The notes under the pieces were generated by a model, which had not been told where the DNA came from, did not search any database, and saw nothing but the letters and a program-made list of their open reading frames with translations. Shown in pieces: positions 1 to 7,894 of a stretch of 64,000 nt of DNA (the first letter of the stretch is position 1; every line of letters begins with the position of its first letter). This DNA comes from Methanosarcina sp. DH2 (lineage in GTDB: Archaea; Halobacteriota; Methanosarcinia; Methanosarcinales; Methanosarcinaceae): contig NZ_WJBI01000019.1 of NCBI RefSeq assembly GCF_020804225.1, positions 1 to 64,000 on the forward strand. The letters run 5' to 3'. Position numbers and translations under genes: made by a program.

Positions 1-144
1 GTTACGACTATTTTGGTTTAAACGAGATTCTAAGGCTATCAACCTTTCAGTAAGTTCTTTAATTTGAGTTTCAAGACTCACAATGTAAGCAATAACTTCA
101 GGGTTTGAAGCACACAAAGCAAGAATCTCTTCACGTGTAAGCAT
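1..144 (-). CDS. IS66-family transposase, N-terminal 48 codons only
   Basis: Too short to stand alone. The minus strand from ATG at 144 reads openly to the window edge. The peptide starts MLTREEILAL, continues into a coiled-coil-like stretch (about residues 22-42, ETQIKELTERLIALESRL) and ends NQNSRN. This is the usual N-terminus of IS66-type transposases, in which a short leucine-rich helix comes before an N-x-N-S-x-x-S-x-x-P-P-S linker and the catalytic DDE domain. The catalytic part is beyond position 1, so whether the copy is intact cannot be judged. Codon use (many GCT, CTT and ACT) differs from the GC-richer core genes nearby, as expected for a mobile gene. Confidence 0.75.
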   Translation of the reverse strand, partial: MLTREEILALCASNPEVIAYIVSLETQIKELTERLIALESRLNQNSRN

Positions 145-236
145 GATAACGAAACAAAATAGAATTCAATTTATATCCAATTTTTCCTCGAAAAGAGGAA
201 AAATTGTAGCCTTTAAAAGGCTGCCTGAATAGTTAC
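1..236 (-). mobile_element. 5' end of an IS66-type insertion sequence, cut by the window edge
   Basis: The left edge holds the start of a transposase gene (1-144) plus about 90 bp of leader. The leader contains a perfect hairpin (179-189 with 195-205, loop GAAAA) and the palindrome AGCCTTTAAAAGGCT (208-222). On the minus strand GTAACTATTCAGGCAGCC (236-219) probably is the terminal inverted repeat, since sequence character changes just after it. The far end and the target duplication lie outside the window, so the exact border is inferred. Confidence 0.6.
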
Positions 237-265
237 TAAAAAAGAAGAAAAAGAAAGTAGATCTC

Positions 266-1726
266 TCAATCTTTCTCAACCCAGAAAACAAGAGGACCTT
301 TTTTCATATCATTTTCCGGATAGTTTGCCGGAACATTAAGTCTAACTTCAACAGATTCCTCAATTATATCTTTAAGGTTCACTCTAGGTAAAGAAGGGGA
401 TTTGGTGAGCGGGAGATAGTCAAAATCACTTTTGTTTACGTTGTAAGGCAGGTCGCAGATCCCATCCGAATCCGAATCTTTAGCGGTCTGAGAAAACCCG
501 GTTCCGTTCGGGTCAGCCCAGAAATTGCCGCCCAGGTATGGGCCGTCCATAATATTCGTTCCGGAGGCTTTTGTAGTGTTCCAGCTGTTTCCTTCACTGT
601 TTTCAGCCTTCACATTTACAGTGTTGTTAAAGTAATTGTTATAGATGCGGTTATCAGCACTGTCATCCATCAAATAAATTCCTGAATCGTTACTGGAAGT
701 TATTGTGTTATTAAACAGTTCATTGTCGTGGCTGTTTTCCCTTAAAAATATACCTCTACTACTGTTCGAGATAGTATTATTATATACACTGGAATCAAAG
801 ACAAAAATCAGGTAAATCCCGTAATTGCAGTCCGTAATCTGGTTGTTACGAAGGACAGTCCTTGCCTGAGTGTCATATATATCAATTCCGTTACTGCAAT
901 TTACAATCTCATTCTTTGAAACGAGATTTCCTCCCCCGCAGCAGGCAATGCCTATTCCCCCACCGTTTGAAAGTCGGTTCTGAAACATTATATTATCCCA
1001 GCAGTGTGCGCCAATAATGATGTTTCCCTCATCAATTGTATTGTTGACCAGCATATTCTTGCTACACCCTTCATCAATCCAGATGCCGTTTCGGAAAAAA
1101 GTATTCTCCGAGATTGTACTGTTCATGGAGCCCTGCAGGTAAACTCCATACTGGTTTTCAAAAATATTGTTTCTTTCAATTGTACAGTTTTTAACTTGAT
1201 CAAGGCAGATCCCTGCCGGAGGGCAACCAAATCCATTCGATCTCGAGACAAAAATCTCCCCTGACCCGAGCCCATAAGCCTGTCGTGCTTCCGGCTCATA
1301 AGTCTCACCCGGCTCTCCTGAGTTTCCGGAACTAAAAGAATTTGTGAAGCGTGCAGCCTCGAAGGTACTGAAAAACTCTCCTGATCCGGTTATATTAAAA
1401 CCGCTGACGGTTACATTATCCGCTTTAACCTGAAACACGCTTGAATTCTCGTCCCTTGATCTGATAAGTACACCGTCAATGCTCTCAGGTTCCGAAGTTA
1501 CCGTTATCCCTGAAACATTGACAACGATATTTTCCTCGTAGTCCCCGGCTTCCACAATGACAAAATCTCCGGTTGTAGAGTTATTTACTGCAGCCTGAAT
1601 TGAAGCTCCTGGCTCAACATAAATAACCTCCGCACTCGCAACGCCTGCAGAAACCAGAAGCAAAGCGATAAACAGTGCAGCACTCGTTAGCTTGCTTAGA
1701 CAATCTCCGATAAGCATGACTTTCAC
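266..1726 (-). CDS. Secreted right-handed beta-helix (NosD-like) protein
   Basis: A 486-residue protein with a signal peptide (hydrophobic about residues 14-31, likely cleavage after ASA-32). It is followed by repeated short beta-helix coils rich in N-x-I, N-N-x-I and N-G-I motifs, the PbH1/NosD pattern found in periplasmic copper-loading NosD and in many Methanosarcina surface proteins. A conserved segment near residue 400 (GPYLGGNFWADPNGTGFS) is typical of the archaeal surface versions. Start: GTG at 1726, with GGAGGG about seven bases upstream; an ATG three codons later is an alternative. No nos, copper or ABC transporter genes lie nearby, so a structural or carbohydrate-binding role at the cell surface is more likely than denitrification. 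The substrate is unknown. It stands alone next to an IS end. Confidence 0.8.
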   Translation of the reverse strand: MKVMLIGDCLSKLTSAALFIALLLVSAGVASAEVIYVEPGASIQAAVNNSTTGDFVIVEAGDYEENIVVNVSGITVTSEPESIDGVLIRSRDENSSVFQVKADNVTVSGFNITGSGEFFSTFEAARFTNSFSSGNSGEPGETYEPEARQAYGLGSGEIFVSRSNGFGCPPAGICLDQVKNCTIERNNIFENQYGVYLQGSMNSTISENTFFRNGIWIDEGCSKNMLVNNTIDEGNIIIGAHCWDNIMFQNRLSNGGGIGIACCGGGNLVSKNEIVNCSNGIDIYDTQARTVLRNNQITDCNYGIYLIFVFDSSVYNNTISNSSRGIFLRENSHDNELFNNTITSSNDSGIYLMDDSADNRIYNNYFNNTVNVKAENSEGNSWNTTKASGTNIMDGPYLGGNFWADPNGTGFSQTAKDSDSDGICDLPYNVNKSDFDYLPLTKSPSLPRVNLKDIIEESVEVRLNVPANYPENDMKKGPLVFWVEKD

Positions 1727-1917
1727 AGGTGACCCTCCCCAGATAATTGCTAACCAATCGATTCAATACAGGAAGCCTCTAAACCGAGGTTATTGCGTGT
1801 AAATGCTATAATTTATACTAATATACAGATTAAATTCATTATTTATATACCAATTTATATTGAAAAATTATAACCTGGAATATAAGAAGACTTAAAACCT
1901 AAATAAAAGGAGATAAA

Positions 1918-2607
1918 GTGTAAAGGAACCTACCCTTACAGAAAAGATAAAGGATATTTCCCTTGGAACTAATGCGGATTTTATCGGTATTGCGGACCCT
2001 GCCTGCTTTCAAAATCCAGAGTATACGGGAAACAAGCCTCAGGACGTGATGCCGGATGTAAGGTCAGTTATAGTCCTGGGAGTTGGAGTACCGAGAGGGG
2101 CTTTTGATACGCTTCCCAGAGGAAGGGCTGAGTATACCAACACACTTATGGCAGCGACTGCAACCCTGAGGATAGTTGCATTCCCAGATAGCTAAAATGA
2201 TCGAAAAGGAAGGATACAGAGCAACCATCGTACCTACGGAAGGAAGTGAATTCGGTTACTGGTATGCTGACCGTGAGACTCTCAAAGCAAATATGTCCAT
2301 CAAATATGCTGCACATTGTGCAGGGCTGGGAAGTTTCGGAATGAACCATCTTCTCATTACAAAAGATTTCGGCCCAAGGGTTCGGATGACAGCAATCCTC
2401 ACAGATGCCCCGCTGGAAACAGAGGAAAATACTCAGCTACCATTTATCAACAAAACGTGCAGTAGCTGCATGAAATGCATTGAAGTATGCCCGGCTGGTG
2501 CTATTTCTTCGGATGGGAAGATTGACAGGGAGAAATGTGCACAGTATATGTTCAATGTACTGGGAGGATTGCGGTGCGGGCTCTGCGTTAAGGTTTGTCC
2601 GATGTAA
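1918..2607 (+). pseudogene. Broken 4Fe-4S ferredoxin-type protein (epoxyqueuosine-reductase-like fold)
   Basis: Frame 1 (from 1923) encodes KEPTLTEKIKDISLGT...ADFIGIADP...GVPRGAFDTLP...EYTNTLMAATATLRIVAF and then stops after PDS. The match resumes in the next frame as QIAKMIEKEGYRATIV...GLGSFGMNHLLIT and two cysteine clusters (CSSCMKCIEVCP, CGLCVKVCP). Deleting one C from the CCC at 2183-2185 rejoins the frames. The start is broken too: a good ribosome site (AAGGAG) precedes GTG at 1918, but the next codon is TAA, and one added base would restore the frame. Two independent lesions argue for a real pseudogene rather than a single sequencing error. The intact family has two [4Fe-4S] clusters and a QueG-like N-terminal region; its function in methanogens is unclear. 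Confidence 0.8.
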
Positions 2608-2647
2608 ACTTAGGGTGATAGAGTTTAAAAAAGGGGGTTTTCTTAGA

Positions 2648-3091
2648 ATGAGAGATTCGGAAACTATTTTCAGAAAATTGGATTTCATGAGCAGGTGTGT
2701 AAAATACCTTGAGTCTGTGGACCCCGAAAATGTGAATCTTGAGTTCGATTATGAGAAAAGGAGTGCGATTGAAAGAAACTTCCAGCTGGCGGTGGAAAGT
2801 GCAATCTATCTCGGAGAAATTATAATTTCAGAGGAAGGTTTTGAAAGACCTCAAGATTATGAAAGTGTCTTCCTTGTTCTTGGAAGACATTCCATCCTGC
2901 CAGAAGCTTTTGCGGAAAGATTTGCATCTGCCGCAGGGTTCAGAAATATGCTTGTCCATAGGTATGAAGAAGTAGATCCTGGAGTGCTGGAAGAATTCCT
3001 GACTGAAAGACTGGGAGATTTCGAGGAATTTGCAGGGTGTGTGCTGGAATATATTGAGAGAAAGGAAACTGTGACAGAAAATGGGTTATAA
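2648..3091 (+). CDS. HepT-like (DUF86) protein, orphan
   Basis: A 147-residue helical protein with the motif RNMLVH-RY near residues 100-107. This matches the R-x4-H motif of the HEPN/HepT family (DUF86), the toxin half of HepT-MntA (type VII) toxin-antitoxin pairs. ATG at 2648 is chosen because a purine-rich AAAAAGGGGG lies just upstream; the open frame continues further 5' only through the pseudogene. HepT normally sits next to an MntA nucleotidyltransferase, which AMPylates it, and none is seen here. The upstream neighbour is a pseudogene and the downstream neighbour is a convergent RelE-type toxin, whose stop overlaps by six bases. It may be a relic or rely on a distant MntA. Confidence 0.7.
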   Translation: MRDSETIFRKLDFMSRCVKYLESVDPENVNLEFDYEKRSAIERNFQLAVESAIYLGEIIISEEGFERPQDYESVFLVLGRHSILPEAFAERFASAAGFRNMLVHRYEEVDPGVLEEFLTERLGDFEEFAGCVLEYIERKETVTENGL

Positions 3092-3352
3092 TTTACGATA
3101 AGCAGAGTGGCGATGTTTTATATAGAAAATAGTTATGTTCTTTGTTTTGTGGACGACTTCATATATTATTCTATAATCTCCCACTCGAACACGATACAGA
3201 TGTTCAGCTCCTGATAACTTTTTTGAATCTCCGGGAAGGGGCACATCGGCAAGTTCCTCAATCTTTTTGAGAATATGAGGAAGTCTATCTTTTGGCACAT
3301 TCCTCAAGTCTTTTTCTACGCTAGCCTTGAAATCGATTGTATAAACCGTCAT
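3086..3352 (-). CDS. RelE/ParE-family toxin
   Basis: An 88-residue basic protein beginning MTVYTIDFKASVEKDLRNVPKD, with the RelE signatures LSGAEHLYRVRVGDYRIIYEV (about residues 43-63) and a C-terminal IKHRHSAYRKL. RelE toxins cleave mRNA on the ribosome; the conserved arginines of the RVRVGDYRIIY strand are present. The ATG overlaps the upstream antitoxin stop by four bases, the usual toxin-antitoxin coupling. The protein has normal length for the family and shows no sign of truncation. A ParE-like, gyrase-targeting activity cannot be excluded from sequence. Confidence 0.88.
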   Translation of the reverse strand: MTVYTIDFKASVEKDLRNVPKDRLPHILKKIEELADVPLPGDSKKLSGAEHLYRVRVGDYRIIYEVVHKTKNITIFYIKHRHSAYRKL

Positions 3353-3534
3353 CGCTCTGAACTTAATATTTTTTTCATCTCTTCAAAGCTAATAGTCTTC
3401 TCATCGCGTCTTTCTGCAACAATAGCCAGATCGTGGAGATCCTCTTTCATTTTTTCATATTCCTCTATGGGAAGAATAATTGCAACTTTTTCCCCATTTT
3501 CATTAACTACATATTGTCCATTTGCAGCGGTCAC
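3349..3534 (-). CDS. Antitoxin of the RelE pair (Phd/RelB-like)
   Basis: A 61-residue acidic protein directly upstream of the toxin and overlapping it by four bases. The N-terminal part (QYVVNENGEKVAIILPIEEYEKM, residues 7-29) is the Phd/YefM-like strand-helix module; the C-terminal half (EKTISFEEMKKIL) is the toxin-wrapping helix. The pair is expected to be autoregulated by this protein binding its own promoter. The start ATG is at 3534, and TTTCTAAAAAGGTGAT just upstream on the minus strand supplies a ribosome binding site (AGGTGAT). Confidence 0.82.
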   Translation of the reverse strand: MTAANGQYVVNENGEKVAIILPIEEYEKMKEDLHDLAIVAERRDEKTISFEEMKKILSSER

Positions 3535-3841
3535 ATAATCACCTTTTTAGAAACCTCTATAATCTGTTTTATATTCATTTATCTTTTTTCAGGTATAACC
3601 TTTTTCTACATTATGTATCTCTAAGCAGATCACCTTCTCAGGTTCAAGCAAGCCTAAATATCTTCATGTGTAATGCCCGGATAATTCCGCAGAATCTCAG
3701 ATTCAGGTCAGTCCCTGGCCACCAGGTCGATGATAAACTCTACTAGCCAGCCGCGTGCCTCTTATAAAAGATAATAAAACATTGAAAAAATCATGATTTT
3801 TTTTCAAAAAAGCGGATCGTGTGGGTTTCTCTCAGTAAAAG

Positions 3842-4339
3842 TTATTTCACAAGGGCATACATGCAGTAATCAAAGAAATTACTGTCTTTATAAACACCTT
3901 TCCTCATTACACCCTCTAAAACAAACCCGGCTTTCTCAAGGGCTTTTCTTGAGCCAATGTTATGTTCATAAGGCTCTGCAAATATCCGTACAATATCATA
4001 CTGTTCAAAAGCTGTCCGGCAAAGCTGCTTTATTGCTTCGCTCATTATTCCCCTACCCCAGAAAGGTTCGCCAAGCCAGTATGCAATTTCTGCACTCTTA
4101 CAGTAAACATTGTCTTTAATGAACAAGGCAATGCACCCTGCAGCTTCTTCATTGACAACAATTGCCCTGCAGCATTGTTGTGTTTCGTCATTAGAGCTAA
4201 AGCTTTCTACGGTCTTTCTGCAATCATCTAAAGTAGAAGGAAAAGGATCCCTCATATTTTCTGCAATTTTTGTGTTGTGAGAATATTTGAAAAAGTTCTC
4301 AGTATCGAATTTTTCCCATTTTCTCAATTCGAAATTCAT
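3842..4339 (-). CDS. GNAT N-acetyltransferase (RimJ/RimL-like)
   Basis: A 165-residue protein of the GNAT superfamily (Acetyltransf_3 type). Visible features are the acetyl-CoA pyrophosphate loop GEPFWGRGIMSEAI (about residues 90-103) and the C-terminal motif NIGSRKALEKAGFVLEGVMRKGVYKDSNFFDYCMYAL, which is characteristic of RimJ/RimL-like protein or small-molecule acetyltransferases. The substrate cannot be inferred. It is a single gene with no partner, between the toxin-antitoxin pair and the end of the fpo operon, at the border of the accessory segment. Confidence 0.85.
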   Translation of the reverse strand: MNFELRKWEKFDTENFFKYSHNTKIAENMRDPFPSTLDDCRKTVESFSSNDETQQCCRAIVVNEEAAGCIALFIKDNVYCKSAEIAYWLGEPFWGRGIMSEAIKQLCRTAFEQYDIVRIFAEPYEHNIGSRKALEKAGFVLEGVMRKGVYKDSNFFDYCMYALVK

Positions 4340-4507
4340 TTTAACGACATCCGGGGGAATAGAAACACTCTTTTTATATAACTATAAAAAAATGCTTACT
4401 GAAAACCTGAAAGACTTTGAAGTATTTGCCTTTTACGCTGCAGAATAAGCAGTGAAACTTGCAGAGTAAAATAAGATATTAAAAAAGCCAAAAATAAGAA
4501 AAGAAAT

Positions 4508-4528
4508 AAAGCCGCAAAACGCAGCTTT
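4508..4528 (-). terminator. Terminator of the fpo operon
   Basis: On the minus strand, two bases after the fpoO stop, AAAGCTGC-GTTTT-GCGGCTTT forms an 8-bp stem (one G-U pair). It is followed by T-rich stretches (ATTTCTTTTCTTATTTTTGGC). The position and the T-rich tail fit the 3' end of the operon transcript. Confidence 0.7.
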
Positions 4529-4530
4529 AC

Positions 4531-4920
4531 TCAATGATGCGGATGCACGTGTTCGTGCCCGTGTATACGTCCTTCTTCGTCGATTTTTGCCTTTTTGTAC
4601 CTGATGTAAGCCTCATCGACTGATTTCAGGCACCTGTAGCAGAGATCTGCATCTTTTTTTATGACCCCTTTTGAGAAGTTCGGGATCTGCAGTTCCACAG
4701 GGAAAACTCCGGTTTTATCTCCGCAGAGAGCGCATTTGCCTTTTCTGCATGAGGTCTGGTTTTTATTTACTGTTAAGTACGTTTTCTGGGCGGAATCCAG
4801 GCAGGGTTCACATAGCCCTTTCCAGACCCCTTCGGGGTAGGCGAATTTGAGGAGAGGGCGGATAGCCCGGACCGGGATAACGGTCGGGATTCCGCGCCCG
4901 CATAGGTCACAATCTGTCAT
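4531..4920 (-). CDS. fpoO: F420H2 dehydrogenase subunit FpoO
   Basis: Last gene of the fpo operon, 129 residues. It has no counterpart in bacterial complex I. Paired cysteines are visible: CDLCG (4-8), CEPCLD (near 39), CRKGKCALCG (near 58) and CYRCL (near 94). FpoO is usually described as a possible iron-sulfur protein, but four CxxC knuckles could equally bind zinc. The C-terminus is unusually histidine-rich (HGHEHVHPHH). The start ATG lies 13 bp after the fpoN stop with GGAGGTATGATAA just upstream. The gene is dispensable in distant Fpo complexes, and its exact role is not established. Confidence 0.93.
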   Translation of the reverse strand: MTDCDLCGRGIPTVIPVRAIRPLLKFAYPEGVWKGLCEPCLDSAQKTYLTVNKNQTSCRKGKCALCGDKTGVFPVELQIPNFSKGVIKKDADLCYRCLKSVDEAYIRYKKAKIDEEGRIHGHEHVHPHH

Positions 4921-4933
4921 TTATCATACCTCC

Positions 4934-6403
4934 TTAGACCAGTACCATTGCTGCTTTCATAGCCAGCTCCACGAAGGGCTCAGGCCAGAGACCCATTGCC
5001 AGCACACCGGCAACTGCAACCAGCAGGGCTGCTGCATATGGGAAGGGAATGCTGACCTTTTTACCCTCAGGGGGCAGGAAGTACATGTATTTCACAAGCC
5101 GTGCGTAATAGAACAGTGAAAGGGCACTGTTCAGGATGGCGATCACTGCAAGCCAGGTCATGCCTGCCTGAATGGTTGAGGAGAAGAGCACGAACTTGGC
5201 CATAAAGCCTGCAGTCGGTGGAATTCCTGCAAGGGCAAAGACGAAAATCGTCATGGAAAGGGCTGCCAGAGGCATTCTTTTCCCAAGGCCCCTGAAGCTG
5301 TCAAGATGGTCGGGGATATCGAGGTTTCCTGTCCTTTCCGAAGCTACCATCCAGACAACGGCTGCAGCTGCAATAAAAGCTCCTGCTTTCATAAAGGCAT
5401 GGGCAAGGGCGTACATAATGCCGCCTGTAAGAGCTACAGGGGTCATCACCGCAAAAGCCATTGCAATGTATCCTGCCTGTGCCAGGGAGGAGTAGGCGAG
5501 CATGCGCTTTACACTGGTCTGAGCAACTGCGACCACGTTTCCGAAGGTCATTGTCACAACTGCAAGAATTGTAAAGGCAAACTGCCAGTCAGGCTGAAGG
5601 GCTGCAAGAGCCACAATGAAAATCCTGAAGGCTGCCACAAATCCCATCTTTTTGGACCCGGCTGCAAGCAGTGCGGAAACAACTGAAGGGGATCCCTGAT
5701 AGGTATCAGGAGCCCACATATGGAAGGGCACCAGAGCCATCTTGAAGCCAAAACCTGCAATCAGCAGCACGACTGCAACAAGCCCTATCGGGTTTTGTGT
5801 CAGGAGGGCAGAGTTTGCAGCAATCGTGGGGATGCTGGTAGTGCCTGTTGCTCCGTAGACAAAGGAAATCCCGAAGAGCATGAGCGCTCCAGAGACCGAG
5901 CCGATCACGAAGTATTTCATGGCTCCTTCGAGAGACCTTGCGTTCTGCTTTTCATAGCCTGCAAGGGCATAGGTTGCAAGACTTGCAAGCTCAAAGGCAC
6001 AGAAGAGTACTATCAGGTCATTTGCAGATGATACAATCATCATTCCGAAGGTTGCAAAGAGGACCAGGGTGTAGAACTCTTCTGTGTGATCACTGTTTTC
6101 AGTATACTTGATCGAAGCAATTGAAACAATCAGGGCAACTGTCAGGAAGACCAGTTTGAAAAACTGGGAAAGGGCATCGATACTTAGAGTTTCTGAGAAA
6201 ATCGAATACCCAACGCTGAATTCTCCCATCGTCAGCAGCCCGAAGCTTCTAACCGTCAGAACAAGGGCTGCAAGGATTCCCAGAGTTGCCAGGTAACCCA
6301 GTACATTCTTGGACCGGGGGGAAAGAAAAACTCCGGCCATAAGTACGACCAGGCCGGTTGCAACTAATACAATTTCAGGTGCAAGATACATTATCTCGTC
6401 CAT
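4934..6403 (-). CDS. fpoN: F420H2 dehydrogenase subunit FpoN (NuoN-like proton channel)
   Basis: A 489-residue, highly hydrophobic antiporter-like subunit of the membrane arm of Fpo, homologous to NuoN/ND2. The core motifs are VPFHMWAPDTYQGSP (about residues 225-239), the lysine in AAGSKKMGF and SSLAQAGYIAMAF; about 14 transmembrane helices are expected. The subunit contributes to proton translocation when electrons pass from F420H2 to methanophenazine. It begins three bases after the fpoM stop and is followed closely by fpoO. Length and motif order are normal. Confidence 0.97.
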   Translation of the reverse strand: MDEIMYLAPEIVLVATGLVVLMAGVFLSPRSKNVLGYLATLGILAALVLTVRSFGLLTMGEFSVGYSIFSETLSIDALSQFFKLVFLTVALIVSIASIKYTENSDHTEEFYTLVLFATFGMMIVSSANDLIVLFCAFELASLATYALAGYEKQNARSLEGAMKYFVIGSVSGALMLFGISFVYGATGTTSIPTIAANSALLTQNPIGLVAVVLLIAGFGFKMALVPFHMWAPDTYQGSPSVVSALLAAGSKKMGFVAAFRIFIVALAALQPDWQFAFTILAVVTMTFGNVVAVAQTSVKRMLAYSSLAQAGYIAMAFAVMTPVALTGGIMYALAHAFMKAGAFIAAAAVVWMVASERTGNLDIPDHLDSFRGLGKRMPLAALSMTIFVFALAGIPPTAGFMAKFVLFSSTIQAGMTWLAVIAILNSALSLFYYARLVKYMYFLPPEGKKVSIPFPYAAALLVAVAGVLAMGLWPEPFVELAMKAAMVLV

Positions 6404-6406
6404 TTC

Positions 6407-7894
6407 TTACACCCCCAGGACAGCCGCAAGGCTGACTATTGCTTCCGAATTCTTAATCATCATATCAAGCACCGGGCTCGGGTTCAGGCCGAAATAGAGC
6501 ACAAGAAGGGCAATAACTGCCATTGAAAAGACCTGCAGGGAATTGATATCTTTGACATCCCCGAGCTTCTCATTATATACTCCGAACATTGCCCTCTGCA
6601 TTGCCCAGAGGTGGTAACCTGCGGTAATCACTATTGCCAGCAAGGCAAGTAAGACAAAACCAGGCAGGTTAGTGAAAGTGAAGGTCAGTACCAGGAACTC
6701 GGCAACAAAGCCTGTCAGTCCAGGAAGGCCAAGAGATGCCATAAACCCTACCATCATAACCACAGTGAGCATCGGCATCTTCTTTGCAAGCCCACCGAGA
6801 TTGTTAATGATCCTTGTGCCAGTGCTTGTCTGGATTGCTCCCGCGGACATGAACAGGACGCTCATAATAAGCCCGTGGGAAAACTGCTGGAACATGGCTC
6901 CTGAAACCGAGAGGGCAACAAAGCCCGCTGAACCCAGGATCACATAACCCATGTGGCTCAGGCTGGAGTAAGCAATCATGCGCTTGAGGTCTTTCTGCCG
7001 CAGGGCAAGAAGAGCCCCGTACACTATACTGAAAGATCCGAGCAGGCCCAGCATCATGATCATCAGGTCAGGATTGCCGGTGTTCGGGAGCATCGGGAGT
7101 GAAATCCTGAAAAGTCCGTACCCTCCGATTTTGAGCAGGATAAAAAGTACACTGCCTGCAGTAGGAGCCTCGGAATATGCATCCGGAAGCCACGAATGGA
7201 AGGGAAAGGTCGGCAGCTTTGCCAGGAACCCGAAGAGGATTGCAAGGAATATTCCATCTTTCATCAGGCCGGATTCGAAGAACTGGAACTGTGTGACCAG
7301 CTCTCTTATGTCAAACGTAGCAACGCCTGTCTGATTCAGGGAGGCATAAAAGAGCCCGAAGATCCCGAGCAGCATTACCAGAGAGGCAACATGCGTGTAG
7401 ATAAAGAACTTGTAGGACGCATGAGCTCTCTTTTCTCCACCCCATATATTTACTATGAAGAAGAGAGGCACCAGGGTAAGCTCCCAGAATATATAGAAGA
7501 CAACGAAGTCAAGAGCTACAAAGACGCCTATGACTGCGGCCTGCATGGTAAGGATCAGCCCGTAAAATCTGTTAGGGGCTTCCCTGTCTTCTTTCCAGCT
7601 GAAGAGGATCATGAACGGGATAACGATCGCATTCAGGAGGATAAGGGGCATGGAAATGCCGTCAATTCCAACCGAATAGTTAACCCCGAGAAAGGGAATC
7701 CACTTCACAGATTCATAGAACTGCATTGCAGCAGTGCTGCTGTCAAAATTCAGATAGGCGTAAAGGGTAAGGCCCAGAGTCGCAAGAGACCCTAGAAAGC
7801 CCAGACCTGCAGCCTGGTCTTTTGTTTTTGTGAAAAAGGTCACGACTGCGAAAATCAGCGGCACCAGAATCAACAACGATGCGACCGGCAGCAT
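6407..7894 (-). CDS. fpoM: F420H2 dehydrogenase subunit FpoM (NuoM-like proton channel)
   Basis: A 495-residue antiporter-like membrane subunit, homologous to NuoM/ND4. Clear signatures are the glutamate in FYIFWELTLVPLFFI (about residues 132-146), FPFHSWLPDAYSEAPTAGSV and SSLSHMGYVILG. It is a proton-pumping channel of the Fpo membrane arm. The start ATG overlaps the fpoL stop by one base (position 7894), implying translational coupling. No unusual features are seen. Confidence 0.97.
   Translation of the reverse strand: MLPVASLLILVPLIFAVVTFFTKTKDQAAGLGFLGSLATLGLTLYAYLNFDSSTAAMQFYESVKWIPFLGVNYSVGIDGISMPLILLNAIVIPFMILFSWKEDREAPNRFYGLILTMQAAVIGVFVALDFVVFYIFWELTLVPLFFIVNIWGGEKRAHASYKFFIYTHVASLVMLLGIFGLFYASLNQTGVATFDIRELVTQFQFFESGLMKDGIFLAILFGFLAKLPTFPFHSWLPDAYSEAPTAGSVLFILLKIGGYGLFRISLPMLPNTGNPDLMIMMLGLLGSFSIVYGALLALRQKDLKRMIAYSSLSHMGYVILGSAGFVALSVSGAMFQQFSHGLIMSVLFMSAGAIQTSTGTRIINNLGGLAKKMPMLTVVMMVGFMASLGLPGLTGFVAEFLVLTFTFTNLPGFVLLALLAIVITAGYHLWAMQRAMFGVYNEKLGDVKDINSLQVFSMAVIALLVLYFGLNPSPVLDMMIKNSEAIVSLAAVLGV

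Noticed and set aside
2480-3091. Extended 203-codon version of the HepT-like protein
   Set aside because: The first 56 codons lie in a different frame over the conserved cysteine region of the pseudogene; ATG at 2648 has its own ribosome site.
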